DNA of 64,000 nucleotides from Streptomyces venezuelae. GTDB taxonomy: Bacteria; Actinomycetota; Actinomycetes; Streptomycetales; Streptomycetaceae. Under the pieces are notes generated by a model. That model did no database searches. It had not been told where the DNA came from and saw only the letters and a program-made list of their open reading frames with translations. Below are positions 16,826 to 25,318 of the stretch, one piece after another. Position 1 is the stretch's first letter, and each line of letters starts with the position of its first letter. A program made the position numbers and the translations under genes. The stretch lies in NCBI RefSeq assembly GCF_008642355.1, contig NZ_CP029193.1, positions 6,782,001 to 6,846,000 on the forward strand. Reading direction: 5' to 3'.

Positions 16826-17181
16826 GGCGCGTTCCTTTCGGTGCTGGCGGGCAAGGAAGCAGCCTACCGGTCGGTTCTTCCCGAGGGTTCGTGCTCGGCT
16901 TGCCGTCGTCGCCGGTCAGGGAGCCTTTGTCCGTGTCTTCGCAAGGTTGTCCCGGCGTGCCCCGACGCCCTCGTTGTGCGTAGCCACGTTCTGGTCAGTG
17001 GAATTCTAATTCCACTTTGTGGAAACGTCCAGTCCGGCGGCGGTCGCGAAGGCCGTGGGCAAGCACACCCTTGACGCCGTGAGAGCGAGCGTGAAAACTC
17101 CTTCAACAGAACGTTGAATTCCGTTAAGCGGAAGCAAAAGGTCTGTGTAGCGGAACAGAAGAAAGCGGAAAGGGGACGCGG
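16826..17181. promoter_or_regulatory. divergent allR-allB regulatory region
   Basis: This gene-free 356-bp region carries the control sites of the allantoin genes. On the allR side are a minus-strand -10 TAGAAT (plus 17003-17008), a 17-nt spacer and a weak -35 TGGACG (17026-17031). The 15-bp box TTCCACTTTGTGGAA (17010-17024) fills the spacer, and an overlapping inverted repeat GTGGAATT-CT-AATTCCAC spans 16998-17015. On the allB side are TTCAAC-N5-GTTGAA (17102-17118) and TTCCG-N5-CGGAA (17119-17133), about 50 bp before the GTG. The allB promoter hexamers could not be assigned with confidence. Confidence 0.72.
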
Positions 17182-18600
17182 GTGTCCGAAAGGGACGTGA
17201 ACGCAACGGCCGGCGCCGATGCGACGGGTGCGACGAGCGCGGCGGATGCGGCCGACGCCGCGGGCGTGAACGTGGAACTGGTGCTCCGCTCGACCCGCGT
17301 CATCACCCCGGAAGGCACCCGGGCCGCCTCGGTGGCCGTAGCCGGCGGAAAGATCGTGGCTGTCGACGCGTACGACGCCGAAGTGCCGGACGGTGCCCGC
17401 CTGGAGGACTTCGGCGACGACACGCTGCTCCCCGGCCTCGTCGACACGCACGTCCACGTGAACGACCCGGGCCGCACGGAGTGGGAGGGCTTCTGGACCG
17501 CCACCCGCGCCGCCGCCGCGGGCGGCATCACCACTCTCGTCGACATGCCCCTCAACTCCCTGCCGCCGACGACGACCGTCGACAACCTGCGGACCAAGCA
17601 GGACGTCGCCCGCGCCAAGGCGCACATCGACGTCGGCTTCTGGGGCGGCGCCCTGCCCGACAACGTCAAGGACCTCAAGCCGCTGCACGACGCCGGTGTC
17701 TACGGCTTCAAGTGCTTCCTCTCGCCCTCGGGAGTCGACGAGTTCCCCGAGCTGAACCAGGACCAGCTCACCGCCTCCATGGCCGAGATCGCCGGGTTCG
17801 GCGGGCTCCTGATCGTGCACGCCGAGGACCCGCACGAGCTGGACGCCGCCCCGCACAAGAGCGGCCCCAAGTACGCGGACTACCTCCAGACCCGGCCCCG
17901 TATCTCCGAGGACACCGCGATCGAGGGGCTCATCGCCGTCGCCAAGCGGCTCGGCGCCCGCGTGCACGTCCTGCACCTGTCGTCCTCCGACGCGCTGCCG
18001 CTCATCGCCGCCGCCAAGCGCGAGGGCGTACGGCTGACCGTCGAGACCTGCCCGCACTACCTCACCCTGACCGCCGAGGAAGTCCCCGACGGCGCCAGCG
18101 AGTTCAAGTGCTGCCCGCCCATCCGGGAGGCCGACAACCAGGACCTGCTGTGGGAGGCGCTCGCGGACGGCACCATCGACTGCGTCGTCACCGACCACTC
18201 ACCCTCCACCGCGGACCTCAAGACCGACGACTTCGCCACCGCGTGGGGCGGCATCTCCGGGCTCCAGCTGAGCCTGCCCGCCGTCTGGACCGAGGCGAGG
18301 AAGCGCGGTCACTCCCTCGAGGACGTGGTGCGCTGGATGTCCACGCGCACCGCACACCTGGTCGGACTCGACCAGAAGGGCGCCATCGAGGCCGGCCGCG
18401 ACGCCGACTTCGCGGTCCTCGCGCCCGACGAGACCTTCACCGTGGACCCCGCGGAGCTGCAGCACCGGAACCGGGTCACGGCGTACGCGGGCAAGACCCT
18501 CAGCGGCGTCGTGAAATCCACCTGGCTGCGCGGCGAACGCATCCTGCACGGCGGCGAGTTCAGTGAACCCGCAGGCCGTCTTCTGGAAAGGAACAACTGA
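17182..18600 (+). CDS. allB: allantoinase
   Basis: A 472-aa cyclic amidohydrolase opening allantoin to allantoate. Metal ligands are visible: HVH in [17 protein letters not shown] (about His90/His92), the carboxylated Lys in [10 protein letters not shown] (about 177), His in [10 protein letters not shown] (about 213), His in HVLHLSS, and Asp in VTDHSP (about 338). The first 30 residues are an Ala-rich extension not needed for the fold. The start is GTG with AAAGGGGA upstream. allantoicase begins 5 bp after the stop, so the two form an operon controlled by AllR. Confidence 0.94.
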   Translation: MSERDVNATAGADATGATSAADAADAAGVNVELVLRSTRVITPEGTRAASVAVAGGKIVAVDAYDAEVPDGARLEDFGDDTLLPGLVDTHVHVNDPGRTEWEGFWTATRAAAAGGITTLVDMPLNSLPPTTTVDNLRTKQDVARAKAHIDVGFWGGALPDNVKDLKPLHDAGVYGFKCFLSPSGVDEFPELNQDQLTASMAEIAGFGGLLIVHAEDPHELDAAPHKSGPKYADYLQTRPRISEDTAIEGLIAVAKRLGARVHVLHLSSSDALPLIAAAKREGVRLTVETCPHYLTLTAEEVPDGASEFKCCPPIREADNQDLLWEALADGTIDCVVTDHSPSTADLKTDDFATAWGGISGLQLSLPAVWTEARKRGHSLEDVVRWMSTRTAHLVGLDQKGAIEAGRDADFAVLAPDETFTVDPAELQHRNRVTAYAGKTLSGVVKSTWLRGERILHGGEFSEPAGRLLERNN

Positions 18601-18604
18601 AACA

Positions 18605-19735
18605 GTGACGGCGCAGCACATATCCCCCGTGGCCACCTTCACCGGAGACGCGAGCCCCTACGGCGGCGGCGAGCCCTACGCCGACTACCGCACGGCCGAC
18701 TTCCCCTTCACCCAGTACGCCAACCTCGCCGACCGGCAGCTCGGCGCCGGTGTGATCGCCGCCAACGACGAGTTCTTCGCGATGCGCGAGAACCTGCTCC
18801 TCGCCCACCCGGCCGTGTTCGACCCCGAGCACTTCGGCCACAAGGGAAAGGTCATGGACGGCTGGGAGACCCGCCGTCGGCGTGGTGTCTCGGGCGAGCA
18901 CCCGTGGCCCACCGAGGACGACCACGACTGGGCGCTCGTCCGGCTCGGCGCGCCCGGCATCATCCGCGGCATCGTCGTCGACACCGCACACTTCCGCGGC
19001 AACTACCCGCAGGCCGTCTCCGTGGAGGGCACCAGCGTCGACGGTTCGCCGACGCCCGAGGAGCTCTGCGCCGACGACGTGAAGTGGACGACCCTCGTCC
19101 CGCGCACGCCCGTCGGCGGCCACGCCGCCAATGGCTTCGCCGTCGACATCGAGCAGCGCTTCACGCACCTGCGCGTCAACCAGCACCCGGACGGCGGCAT
19201 CGCCCGCCTGCGCGTGTACGGCGAGGTCGTCGCCGACCCCAAGTGGCTCGCCGCGCTCGGCACGTTCGACGTCGTCGCCCTGGAACACGGTGGCCAGGTC
19301 GAGGACGCGTCCGACCGCTTCTACTCGCCGGCCACCAACACCATCCAGCCGGGCCGCTCCCGCAAGATGGACGACGGCTGGGAGACCCGCCGCCGCCGCG
19401 ACACCGGCAACGACTGGATCCGCTACCAGCTGGTGCAGCAGTCCGAGATCCGCGCGGTCGAGATCGACACCGCCTACCTCAAGGGCAACTCGGCGGGCTG
19501 GGCGGCCCTTTCGGTGCGCGACGGCGCGTCGGGCGAGTGGGTCGAGGCGCTGCCCCGCACCCGCCTGCAGCCCGACACCAACCACCGCTTCGTGCTGGAC
19601 GCGCCGGTCGTCGGCACGCACGTCCGCATCGACATCTTCCCGGACGGCGGCATCTCCCGGCTGCGCCTGTTCGGTTCGCTGACCGAGGACGGCGCGGCCA
19701 AGCTGGCGGCCCGCCACCAGGAGCTGGGCGGCTGA
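18605..19735 (+). CDS. alc: allantoicase
   Basis: A 376-aa enzyme converting allantoate to ureidoglycolate and urea. It has the typical two repeated jelly-roll domains, both showing the motif MDGWETRRRR / MDDGWETRRRR and DTAHFRGNYPQ / DTAYLKGNSAG, each ending in LRVNQHPDGGIARLRVYG or IDIFPDGGISRLRLFG. GTG at 18605 follows GAAAGGAAC and begins 5 bp after allB, fitting cotranscription. No ureidoglycolate lyase gene is seen in the window. Confidence 0.94.
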   Translation: MTAQHISPVATFTGDASPYGGGEPYADYRTADFPFTQYANLADRQLGAGVIAANDEFFAMRENLLLAHPAVFDPEHFGHKGKVMDGWETRRRRGVSGEHPWPTEDDHDWALVRLGAPGIIRGIVVDTAHFRGNYPQAVSVEGTSVDGSPTPEELCADDVKWTTLVPRTPVGGHAANGFAVDIEQRFTHLRVNQHPDGGIARLRVYGEVVADPKWLAALGTFDVVALEHGGQVEDASDRFYSPATNTIQPGRSRKMDDGWETRRRRDTGNDWIRYQLVQQSEIRAVEIDTAYLKGNSAGWAALSVRDGASGEWVEALPRTRLQPDTNHRFVLDAPVVGTHVRIDIFPDGGISRLRLFGSLTEDGAAKLAARHQELGG

Positions 19736-19751
19736 TCCGCCCCCATTGAAC

Positions 19752-19789
19752 GTGGGGCGCGCCGGGTGGACAGCCCCGGCGCGCCCCAC
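19752..19789. terminator. bidirectional hairpin terminator, alc / SDR
   Basis: Perfect 15-bp arms: 19752-19766 (GTGGGGCGCGCCGGG) and 19775-19789, with an 8-nt loop. It lies between the convergent allantoicase and dehydrogenase genes and can serve both. Confidence 0.85.
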
Positions 19790-19818
19790 ACCCATGTCCG
19801 TCCCTCGGTACGCGGGTC

Positions 19819-20559
19819 TCAGGCCGCGTGACCGCCGTCCACCGACAGCTCGGTGCCGGAGATGTACGCCGCGTCGTCCCCGGCGAGATAGCCGACCAGA
19901 GACGCCACCTCGTCGGCGGAGCCGAAACGGCCGAGGGCGGTCATGGCGCTCTGGCCCTCGGCGAAGGGGCCGTCCGCCGGGTTCATGTCGGTGTCGATCG
20001 GTCCCGGCTGGACCAGGTTCACCGTGATCCTCCGGCCGCCCAACTCCCGCGCCAGTGCCTTGTTCAGTCCGACCAGCGCGGCCTTGCTGGTCGCGTACAA
20101 CGTGCCGCCGGGGCCCGGGACGCGCTGCGCGATGCAGCTGCCGATGGTGATGATCCGTCCGCCGTCGCGGAGCCGTGCGGCCGCCGTCTGCGAGGCCAGG
20201 AAGACCCCCCGTACGTTCACGGCCATCACCCGGTCGATGTCGGCGAGCGTCAGGTCGCCGATGGGGCCGAGGACGCCGATGCCCGCGTTGTTCACCAGGA
20301 TGTCCAGGCCGCCGAGGTCGTCGGCGGCGCGGTCGACCGCGCCCGCCGCGTCCCCGGCGTCCGCCGCGTCCGCCCGGATCGCGAAACCGCGCTGCCCCAT
20401 GGCCCGGATCTTCGTGACCACCTCGTCGGCGGCCGCCTCGTCGTGCACGTAGGTGAGAGCCACGTCGGCGCCCTCCTGGGCGAGCCGCAGCGCGATCGCC
20501 GCGCCCATGCCTCGGCTGCCGCCGGTGACCAGAGCCGTCCTGCCGTTGAGAGTTGACAT
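19819..20559 (-). CDS. short-chain dehydrogenase/reductase
   Basis: A 246-aa classical SDR: the NAD(P)-binding TGGSRGMG is near residue 12, NNAG near 88, and catalytic Ser (ITIGSCIAQ) and YATSK near 150. The C-terminal GTELSVDGGHAA is typical. An Arg after the glycine motif suggests NADPH preference. The substrate is unknown. ATG at 20559 follows GGAAGG; a longer frame to 20610 adds non-conserved residues. It stands alone, converging on allantoicase. Confidence 0.88.
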   Translation of the reverse strand: MSTLNGRTALVTGGSRGMGAAIALRLAQEGADVALTYVHDEAAADEVVTKIRAMGQRGFAIRADAADAGDAAGAVDRAADDLGGLDILVNNAGIGVLGPIGDLTLADIDRVMAVNVRGVFLASQTAAARLRDGGRIITIGSCIAQRVPGPGGTLYATSKAALVGLNKALARELGGRRITVNLVQPGPIDTDMNPADGPFAEGQSAMTALGRFGSADEVASLVGYLAGDDAAYISGTELSVDGGHAA

Positions 20560-20720
20560 GTCGATACCTTCCGTACATCCGTCTGAAGCGCACTGCGTCA
20601 CGATCGCCAAGTGCTTGCGGGTTCAATGAAAGGCGTTCGGACGGGCATCGGCTGGCGGCAATCGGACACGGAGCTTTCGGGTCGCCGCCGTTCGGTTAAC
20701 TCCCGGAAAATTTCGCGGAC

Positions 20721-20738
20721 TTGTCGTTGACACGACAA
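20721..20738. promoter_or_regulatory. operator/promoter candidate before the RNase gene
   Basis: A perfect inverted repeat, TTGTCGT (20721-20727) and ACGACAA (20732-20738) around TGAC, overlaps a consensus-like -35 TTGACA (20727-20732). CACACT at 20752-20757 could be a poor -10 six bases before the ATG, which would give a leaderless mRNA. Confidence 0.4.
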
Positions 20739-20763
20739 CCTCTACGCGCGTCACACTGGACCC

Positions 20764-21183
20764 ATGCGAATCCCCCCACGAATCGTCAGCATCACCGCCC
20801 TGGCCGCCGCCCTGCTCGTCGGCGGCCCCGTCGCGGCGAGCGCGGCACCGGCGGCCCCTGCGGCCCCGGTCGCCTCCGCCTCGCACTCCATCACCGCGGT
20901 CGGCGAGATCTGCTACTCAGCGCTGCCTTCTCAGGCGCACGACACCCTCGACCTGATCGAGGCGGGCGGCCCCTACCCGTACCCGCAGGACGGCACCGTC
21001 TTCCAGAACCGCGAAGGTGAACTGCCGAAGCAGAGCTCCGGCTACTACCACGAGTACACCGTCGTCACACCCGGCTCCGACGACCGCGGCGCCCGCCGCA
21101 TCGTGACCGGCGAGAAGAACCAGGAGGACTACTACACCTCCGACCACTACGCGTCCTTCGACCTGGTCGACCACGGCTGCTGA
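20764..21183 (+). CDS. secreted guanyl-specific ribonuclease (RNase Sa/barnase-T1 family)
   Basis: A 139-aa precursor: a signal peptide (residues 1-28, cleavage near ASAAP) followed by a mature domain very close to RNase Sa of Streptomyces aureofaciens. Catalytic residues are present: Glu in YYHEYTVVTPG, Arg in GARRIVTGE, His in SDHYASFDL. The two Cys (GEICYSA and the terminal HGC) match the known disulfide. It cleaves single-stranded RNA after G outside the cell. A possible TTGACA (20727-20732) overlaps the palindrome TTGTCGT-TGAC-ACGACAA (20721-20738); no ribosome-binding site is visible before the ATG. Confidence 0.92.
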   Translation: MRIPPRIVSITALAAALLVGGPVAASAAPAAPAAPVASASHSITAVGEICYSALPSQAHDTLDLIEAGGPYPYPQDGTVFQNREGELPKQSSGYYHEYTVVTPGSDDRGARRIVTGEKNQEDYYTSDHYASFDLVDHGC

Positions 21184-21205
21184 GGGAGAGGCCCGGGGCC
21201 GGCGC

Positions 21206-21412
21206 TCAGTCCGCCCCCGGGCTCCGCAGCGCGGCGAGCAGGGCGCAGCCCAGCACGATCAGGGCCACGCTCACGTACGTCTCGTAACCGTCGAGGAAGC
21301 CGAAGCGCTGGACCAGACCCCAGCCGCGCAGCTCGCCGGTGAAGCTGTGGACCAGGCCGACCGCGCCCTGCAACAACAGGACCACACCGAGAAACTCCAG
21401 TAGCTGCTTCAT
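21206..21412 (-). CDS. small two-helix membrane protein, unknown
   Basis: A 68-aa protein with two hydrophobic helices (LLEFLGVVLLLQGAVGLVHS near residues 4-23 and YVSVALIVLGCALLAAL near 46-62) joined by a loop GELRGWGLVQRFGFLDGYET. GAGGATC lies upstream of the ATG at 21412. I do not recognise a characterised family; similar short proteins are common in Streptomyces. It is divergent from the histidine kinase. Confidence 0.6.
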   Translation of the reverse strand: MKQLLEFLGVVLLLQGAVGLVHSFTGELRGWGLVQRFGFLDGYETYVSVALIVLGCALLAALRSPGAD

Positions 21413-21569
21413 ACGAAGATCCTCGTCCCGCACTTTCCGGCGGACATCCGCCGCGGGGCGAGGATCTTCCTCCGGAGCGGGTCCGAAAGTCGTGGACCTG
21501 CGCGACTTTGGTAGACGATCACGTGTGGGGACCGTGCACGGCGACCGGCAGTGCGTAGATTTGTCGACC

Positions 21570-22826
21570 ATGAGCGGCACTGACCCCAAGCGACCTCCCG
21601 AGGGCGAGCGGCCCCTGGCCAGGAGACCCTGGACGCTGCCCTCCGCCATCGCCCGGGAGTTCGATCCGAGCCGCGCCGGACGCAAGGCGCGGCGGACCGT
21701 CCGCGACTGGATCGCCGACTTCACCTGCTTCTTCACCGCCGTCTTCATCGGCATGCTCGGCGCCGACGCGGTCGGCGACAACCCGCACGTCTCCCCGGGC
21801 TGGGCGGAGTTCGACCAGGTGCTCGGCGCGCTGGCCTGCGCCGCGGTCTGGCTGCGCAGGCGGTGGCCCGTCGCTCTCGCCCTCGTGATGGTGCCGGTCG
21901 CGGTGGCCTCCGACACGGCGGGCGGCGCCGCGGCCGTCGCGCTCTTCACCCTCGCCGTGCACCGGCCGTTCCGGTACGTCGCCTGGATCGGCGGAGTCTC
22001 GGTCGCCGTGGTCCCGCTCACCTTCTGGCTGCGCCCGGACGCCGCCATGCCGTACGGCGTCGCGATCGCCTTCGGCGTGCTGCTGACGATCGCGGTCATC
22101 GGCTGGGGCATGTTCGTGCGCTCCCGCCGCGAACTCCTGCTCAGCCTGCGCGACCGTGCCGTCCGCGCCGAGAACGAGGCGGCGCTCCGCGCGGAACAGG
22201 CCCAGCGGCTCGCTCGCGAGGACATCGCGCGCGAGATGCACGACGTCCTCGCCCACCGGCTCACCCTGCTCAGCGTCCACGCCGGCGCCCTGGAGTTCCG
22301 CCCGGACGCACCCCGCGAGGAGATCGTCAGAGCGGCCGGTGTCATCCGGGAGAGCTCCCACGAGGCGCTGCAGGATCTGCGCCAGGTGATCGGTGTCCTG
22401 CGCGGCGGCGAGTCGGACGCCTCCGGTCGGCCGCAGCCCACCCTCGCCGCTCTCGACACCCTGATCGCCGAGTCCCGCGACGCGGACATGAAGGTCGTCC
22501 TCCACAACCGCGTCGCCGACCCCGAGTCCGTGCCCACGGCCCTCGGCCGCACCGCCTACCGCATCGCCCAGGAAGGCCTGACCAACGCCCGCAAACACGC
22601 CCCTGGCGCCGAAGTGACCGTCACCGTCACGGGCGCGCCCGGCGAAGGTCTGACCCTGTCCGTCCGCAACCCCGCACCGCCCGGCCCCGTACCCGCGGTG
22701 CCCGGCTCGGGACAGGGCCTCATCGGGCTCGCCGAGCGGGCCTCGCTCGCGGGCGGCAGGCTCGGCCACGAGGCCGGGGCCGACGGCGGATTCCACCTGG
22801 AGGCCTGGCTACCGTGGGCGCCATGA
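21570..22826 (+). CDS. two-component sensor histidine kinase (NarL/DesK type)
   Basis: A 418-aa membrane kinase. A cytoplasmic N-terminus is followed by about five transmembrane helices (residues 45-190), then a HisKA_3 dimerisation helix with the phospho-acceptor His in IAREMHDVLAHRLTLL. The HATPase domain has AQEGLTNARKHA (N box) and GSGQGLIGLAERASL (G boxes). The signal is unknown. Its stop overlaps the response regulator start (ATGA), so they are a pair. No Shine-Dalgarno is visible; TAGATT lies 8 bases before the ATG, so a leaderless transcript is possible. Confidence 0.9.
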   Translation: MSGTDPKRPPEGERPLARRPWTLPSAIAREFDPSRAGRKARRTVRDWIADFTCFFTAVFIGMLGADAVGDNPHVSPGWAEFDQVLGALACAAVWLRRRWPVALALVMVPVAVASDTAGGAAAVALFTLAVHRPFRYVAWIGGVSVAVVPLTFWLRPDAAMPYGVAIAFGVLLTIAVIGWGMFVRSRRELLLSLRDRAVRAENEAALRAEQAQRLAREDIAREMHDVLAHRLTLLSVHAGALEFRPDAPREEIVRAAGVIRESSHEALQDLRQVIGVLRGGESDASGRPQPTLAALDTLIAESRDADMKVVLHNRVADPESVPTALGRTAYRIAQEGLTNARKHAPGAEVTVTVTGAPGEGLTLSVRNPAPPGPVPAVPGSGQGLIGLAERASLAGGRLGHEAGADGGFHLEAWLPWAP

Positions 22827-23494
22827 AACCGATCAAGCTGCTCATCGTCGACGACGATCCGCTCGTGCGGGCCGGGCTGTCCTTCATGCTCGGCGGCGCG
22901 GACGACATCGAGATCGTCGGCGAGGCGCGCGACGGCACCGAGGTCGCCCCGCTGGTCGGCCAACTCGAGCCCGACGTCGTCCTGATGGACATCCGCATGC
23001 CCACGATGGACGGCCTGGCCGCCACCGAGGCGCTGCGCAGGCGTCCCGACGCCCCCGAAGTCATCGTCCTCACCACGTTCCACGCCGACGAGCAGGTGCT
23101 GCGGGCCCTGCGCGCGGGCGCGGCCGGGTTCGTCCTCAAGGACACGGCGCCGGCCGAGATCGTCGCGGCGGTGCGCGCGGTGGCCGCGGGTGAACCCGTG
23201 CTCTCGCCGACGGTGACGCAGCAGCTGATCACGCAGGTCACCGGCGTCGACCCGCAGCTCGACCGCAGGCGCCGGGCGTCGGACCGGCTCGCGGCGCTGG
23301 GGGAGCGGGAGCGCGAGGTGGCCGTCGCGGTCGGGCGCGGCGGGTCGAACGCGGACATCGCGGCCCAGCTGTTCCTGAGCGTCGCCACGGTCAAGGCCCA
23401 CGTGTCGCGCATCCTGACGAAGCTGGACCTCAACAACCGCGTGCAGATCGCGCTGTTGGCGCACGACGCGGGACTGCTGGACGAGGACGGCTGA
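22823..23494 (+). CDS. LuxR/NarL-family response regulator
   Basis: A 223-aa regulator. The receiver domain has acidic DDD, phospho-Asp in VVLMDIRMPTMDG (near residue 56), Thr in VLTTFHADE and Lys in FVLKDTAP. The C-terminal LuxR HTH is LGEREREVAVAVGRGGSNADIAAQLFLSVATVKAHVSRILTKLDL. It is coupled to the kinase by a 4-bp overlap. A small inverted repeat TGAACC-CGGC-GGTTCA (23492-23507) at the stop could terminate the pair. Confidence 0.93.
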   Translation: MKPIKLLIVDDDPLVRAGLSFMLGGADDIEIVGEARDGTEVAPLVGQLEPDVVLMDIRMPTMDGLAATEALRRRPDAPEVIVLTTFHADEQVLRALRAGAAGFVLKDTAPAEIVAAVRAVAAGEPVLSPTVTQQLITQVTGVDPQLDRRRRASDRLAALGEREREVAVAVGRGGSNADIAAQLFLSVATVKAHVSRILTKLDLNNRVQIALLAHDAGLLDEDG

Positions 23495-23592
23495 ACCCGG
23501 CGGTTCATCAGGACGGATGAACGGGGCCGGGGGCGGGAACAGAGCGCCGCGCCCGGCACGTTGGCCTCATGAGCACCTGGGAGGGGACCCAC

Positions 23593-24798
23593 ATGGCGGA
23601 AAGCATCGACCTGGATACGTACGGCCCGAGGTTCAGAGAGGACCCGCACTCGGTCTACGCGGAACTCCGCGCCCTGGGACCGGTCCACCGCGTCCGCCTG
23701 CCACCTCCGGAGGACATGGACGACACGTACCTGGTGGTGGGATACGAAGAGTGCAGAACCGCCCTCCGCGACCCGCGCTTCGCCAAGTCCGCCGCGGCGG
23801 CGGGCTTCGCCTTCCACGAGGAAGAGCTGATCGGCACCCACCTGCTGATAGCCGACCCGCCCCAGCACACTCGCCTGCGCGCCCTCATCACCCGGGAGTT
23901 CACCGCACGCCGCGTCGAGGCCCTGCGCCCCCGCATCCAGCGCATCACCGACGACCTCCTCGACGCGATGCTCGTCCACGGCGAGTCGGCCACGACCCGT
24001 CGCGCCGACCTCTTCGAAGCGCTCGCCTTCCACCTTCCGATCACCGTGATCTGCGAGCTGCTGGGCGTCCCCGACATCGACCGCGCCACGTTCCGCCGCC
24101 TGTCCAACGGAGTTGTGGCCTCGCCCGACCAGGAGGCGGAGCGCGCCGCCTTCGAGGAACTCGCCGCGTTCCTGGCCGACCTCGTCGAGGAGAAGCGGCG
24201 TTCGGGCCGGGGCGACGACCTGCTGAGCGCCCTGATCCGCACCACGGACGACGAGGGCGGCGACCGTCTCTCCACCTCCGAGCTGCGCGGCATGGCGTTC
24301 CTGCTGCTGATCGCCGGCCACGAGACCACGGTCAACCTCATCGCCAACGCCGTGCACGCCCTGTTCACCCACCCCGACCAACTGGCCGCCCTGCGCGCCG
24401 ACATGACCCTCCTCGACGGCGCGATCGAGGAGGCCCTGCGCTATGAGGGTCCGCTGGAGAGCGCGACGTACCGCTTCGCGACCGAGCCCACCGAGCTGGG
24501 TGGCGTGGTGATACCGAGGGGCGCGATCGTCCGGATCGGCCTCGCCGCGGCCGACCGGGACCCCGCCCGCTTCCCCGAGCCCGACCGCTTCGACATCCGC
24601 CGCGCCCCGCAGGGCCACATGGCCTTCGGGCACGGCCTGCACCACTGCCTGGGTGCCCCGCTGGCCCGGGTCGAGGCGAAGATCGCGCTGGGTTCGCTCC
24701 TGGAACGCTGCCCCGGCCTCGCGCCGGACGGCCCGCCGGGGGAGTGGCTGCCCGGGACTCTGATCAGGGGGATGCGGCGGCTTCCCGTCCGGTGGTAG
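23593..24798 (+). CDS. cytochrome P450
   Basis: A 401-aa soluble bacterial P450 (CYP105/107-like in style). The I-helix motif is AGHETT (near residue 241), the K-helix ExxR is EEALR, and the heme-binding loop is FGHGLHHCLGAPLAR with Cys near 352. All catalytic landmarks are intact. The substrate is unknown, and no ferredoxin gene is adjacent. ATG at 23593 is preceded by GAGGGG; an ATG at 23569 would add eight residues. The thioesterase starts 9 bp after the stop, suggesting an operon. Confidence 0.92.
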   Translation: MAESIDLDTYGPRFREDPHSVYAELRALGPVHRVRLPPPEDMDDTYLVVGYEECRTALRDPRFAKSAAAAGFAFHEEELIGTHLLIADPPQHTRLRALITREFTARRVEALRPRIQRITDDLLDAMLVHGESATTRRADLFEALAFHLPITVICELLGVPDIDRATFRRLSNGVVASPDQEAERAAFEELAAFLADLVEEKRRSGRGDDLLSALIRTTDDEGGDRLSTSELRGMAFLLLIAGHETTVNLIANAVHALFTHPDQLAALRADMTLLDGAIEEALRYEGPLESATYRFATEPTELGGVVIPRGAIVRIGLAAADRDPARFPEPDRFDIRRAPQGHMAFGHGLHHCLGAPLARVEAKIALGSLLERCPGLAPDGPPGEWLPGTLIRGMRRLPVRW

Positions 24799-24807
24799 TA
24801 GTCGGGC

Positions 24808-25251
24808 ATGACCGAGCCCACGGCCGCGCAGCCGGTATCCGACCCCCTCGACCTCGCCATGGCCCAGAAGGTCCTGGAGGCACAGCCGTTCAGCCGTATG
24901 ATGCGGGCCCGCATCACGCGGTTCGGTGAGGGCGCGGCCACGCTGGAGATCGGGATCCGCGACGAGCTCCGGCAGCAGAACGGCTTCCTGCACGGCGGTG
25001 TCCTGGCGTACGCGGCGGACAACAGCATCACGTTCGCCGCGGGCACGACGCTCGGGCCTGCCGTCCTGACGTCGGGATTCTCCATCCAGTACGTACGACC
25101 CGCGACCGGCGTGACCCTCATCGCGCACGCCGCCGTGGTGCACTCGGGCCGACGGCAGGCAACGGTGCGCTGCGAGCTGGTCGCGGTGGGCGAGGAGGGC
25201 GCGGAGACGCTGTGCGCGATCGCGCAGGGGGCGGTGCTGTCCACGGCGTGA
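24808..25251 (+). CDS. PaaI-family hotdog thioesterase
   Basis: A 147-aa hotdog-fold protein with the family signature QNGFLHGGVLAYAADNSITFAAGTTLG (HGG loop near residue 70, Asp on the helix) and SIQYVRPATG. Members hydrolyse acyl- or aryl-CoA thioesters. The gene follows the P450 after 9 bp and may act on the same compound. Confidence 0.85.
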   Translation: MTEPTAAQPVSDPLDLAMAQKVLEAQPFSRMMRARITRFGEGAATLEIGIRDELRQQNGFLHGGVLAYAADNSITFAAGTTLGPAVLTSGFSIQYVRPATGVTLIAHAAVVHSGRRQATVRCELVAVGEEGAETLCAIAQGAVLSTA

Positions 25252-25318
25252 GCGCACCGGAACCCGGTCCTTGTAGGGGGCCGGGGCCCGCGACGGCTAC
25301 GGGTTCAAAGGCAGGCTC

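Noticed and set aside
23593..25251. P450 and thioesterase as part of a natural-product gene cluster
   Set aside because: No polyketide, peptide, terpene or other core biosynthetic gene is nearby.
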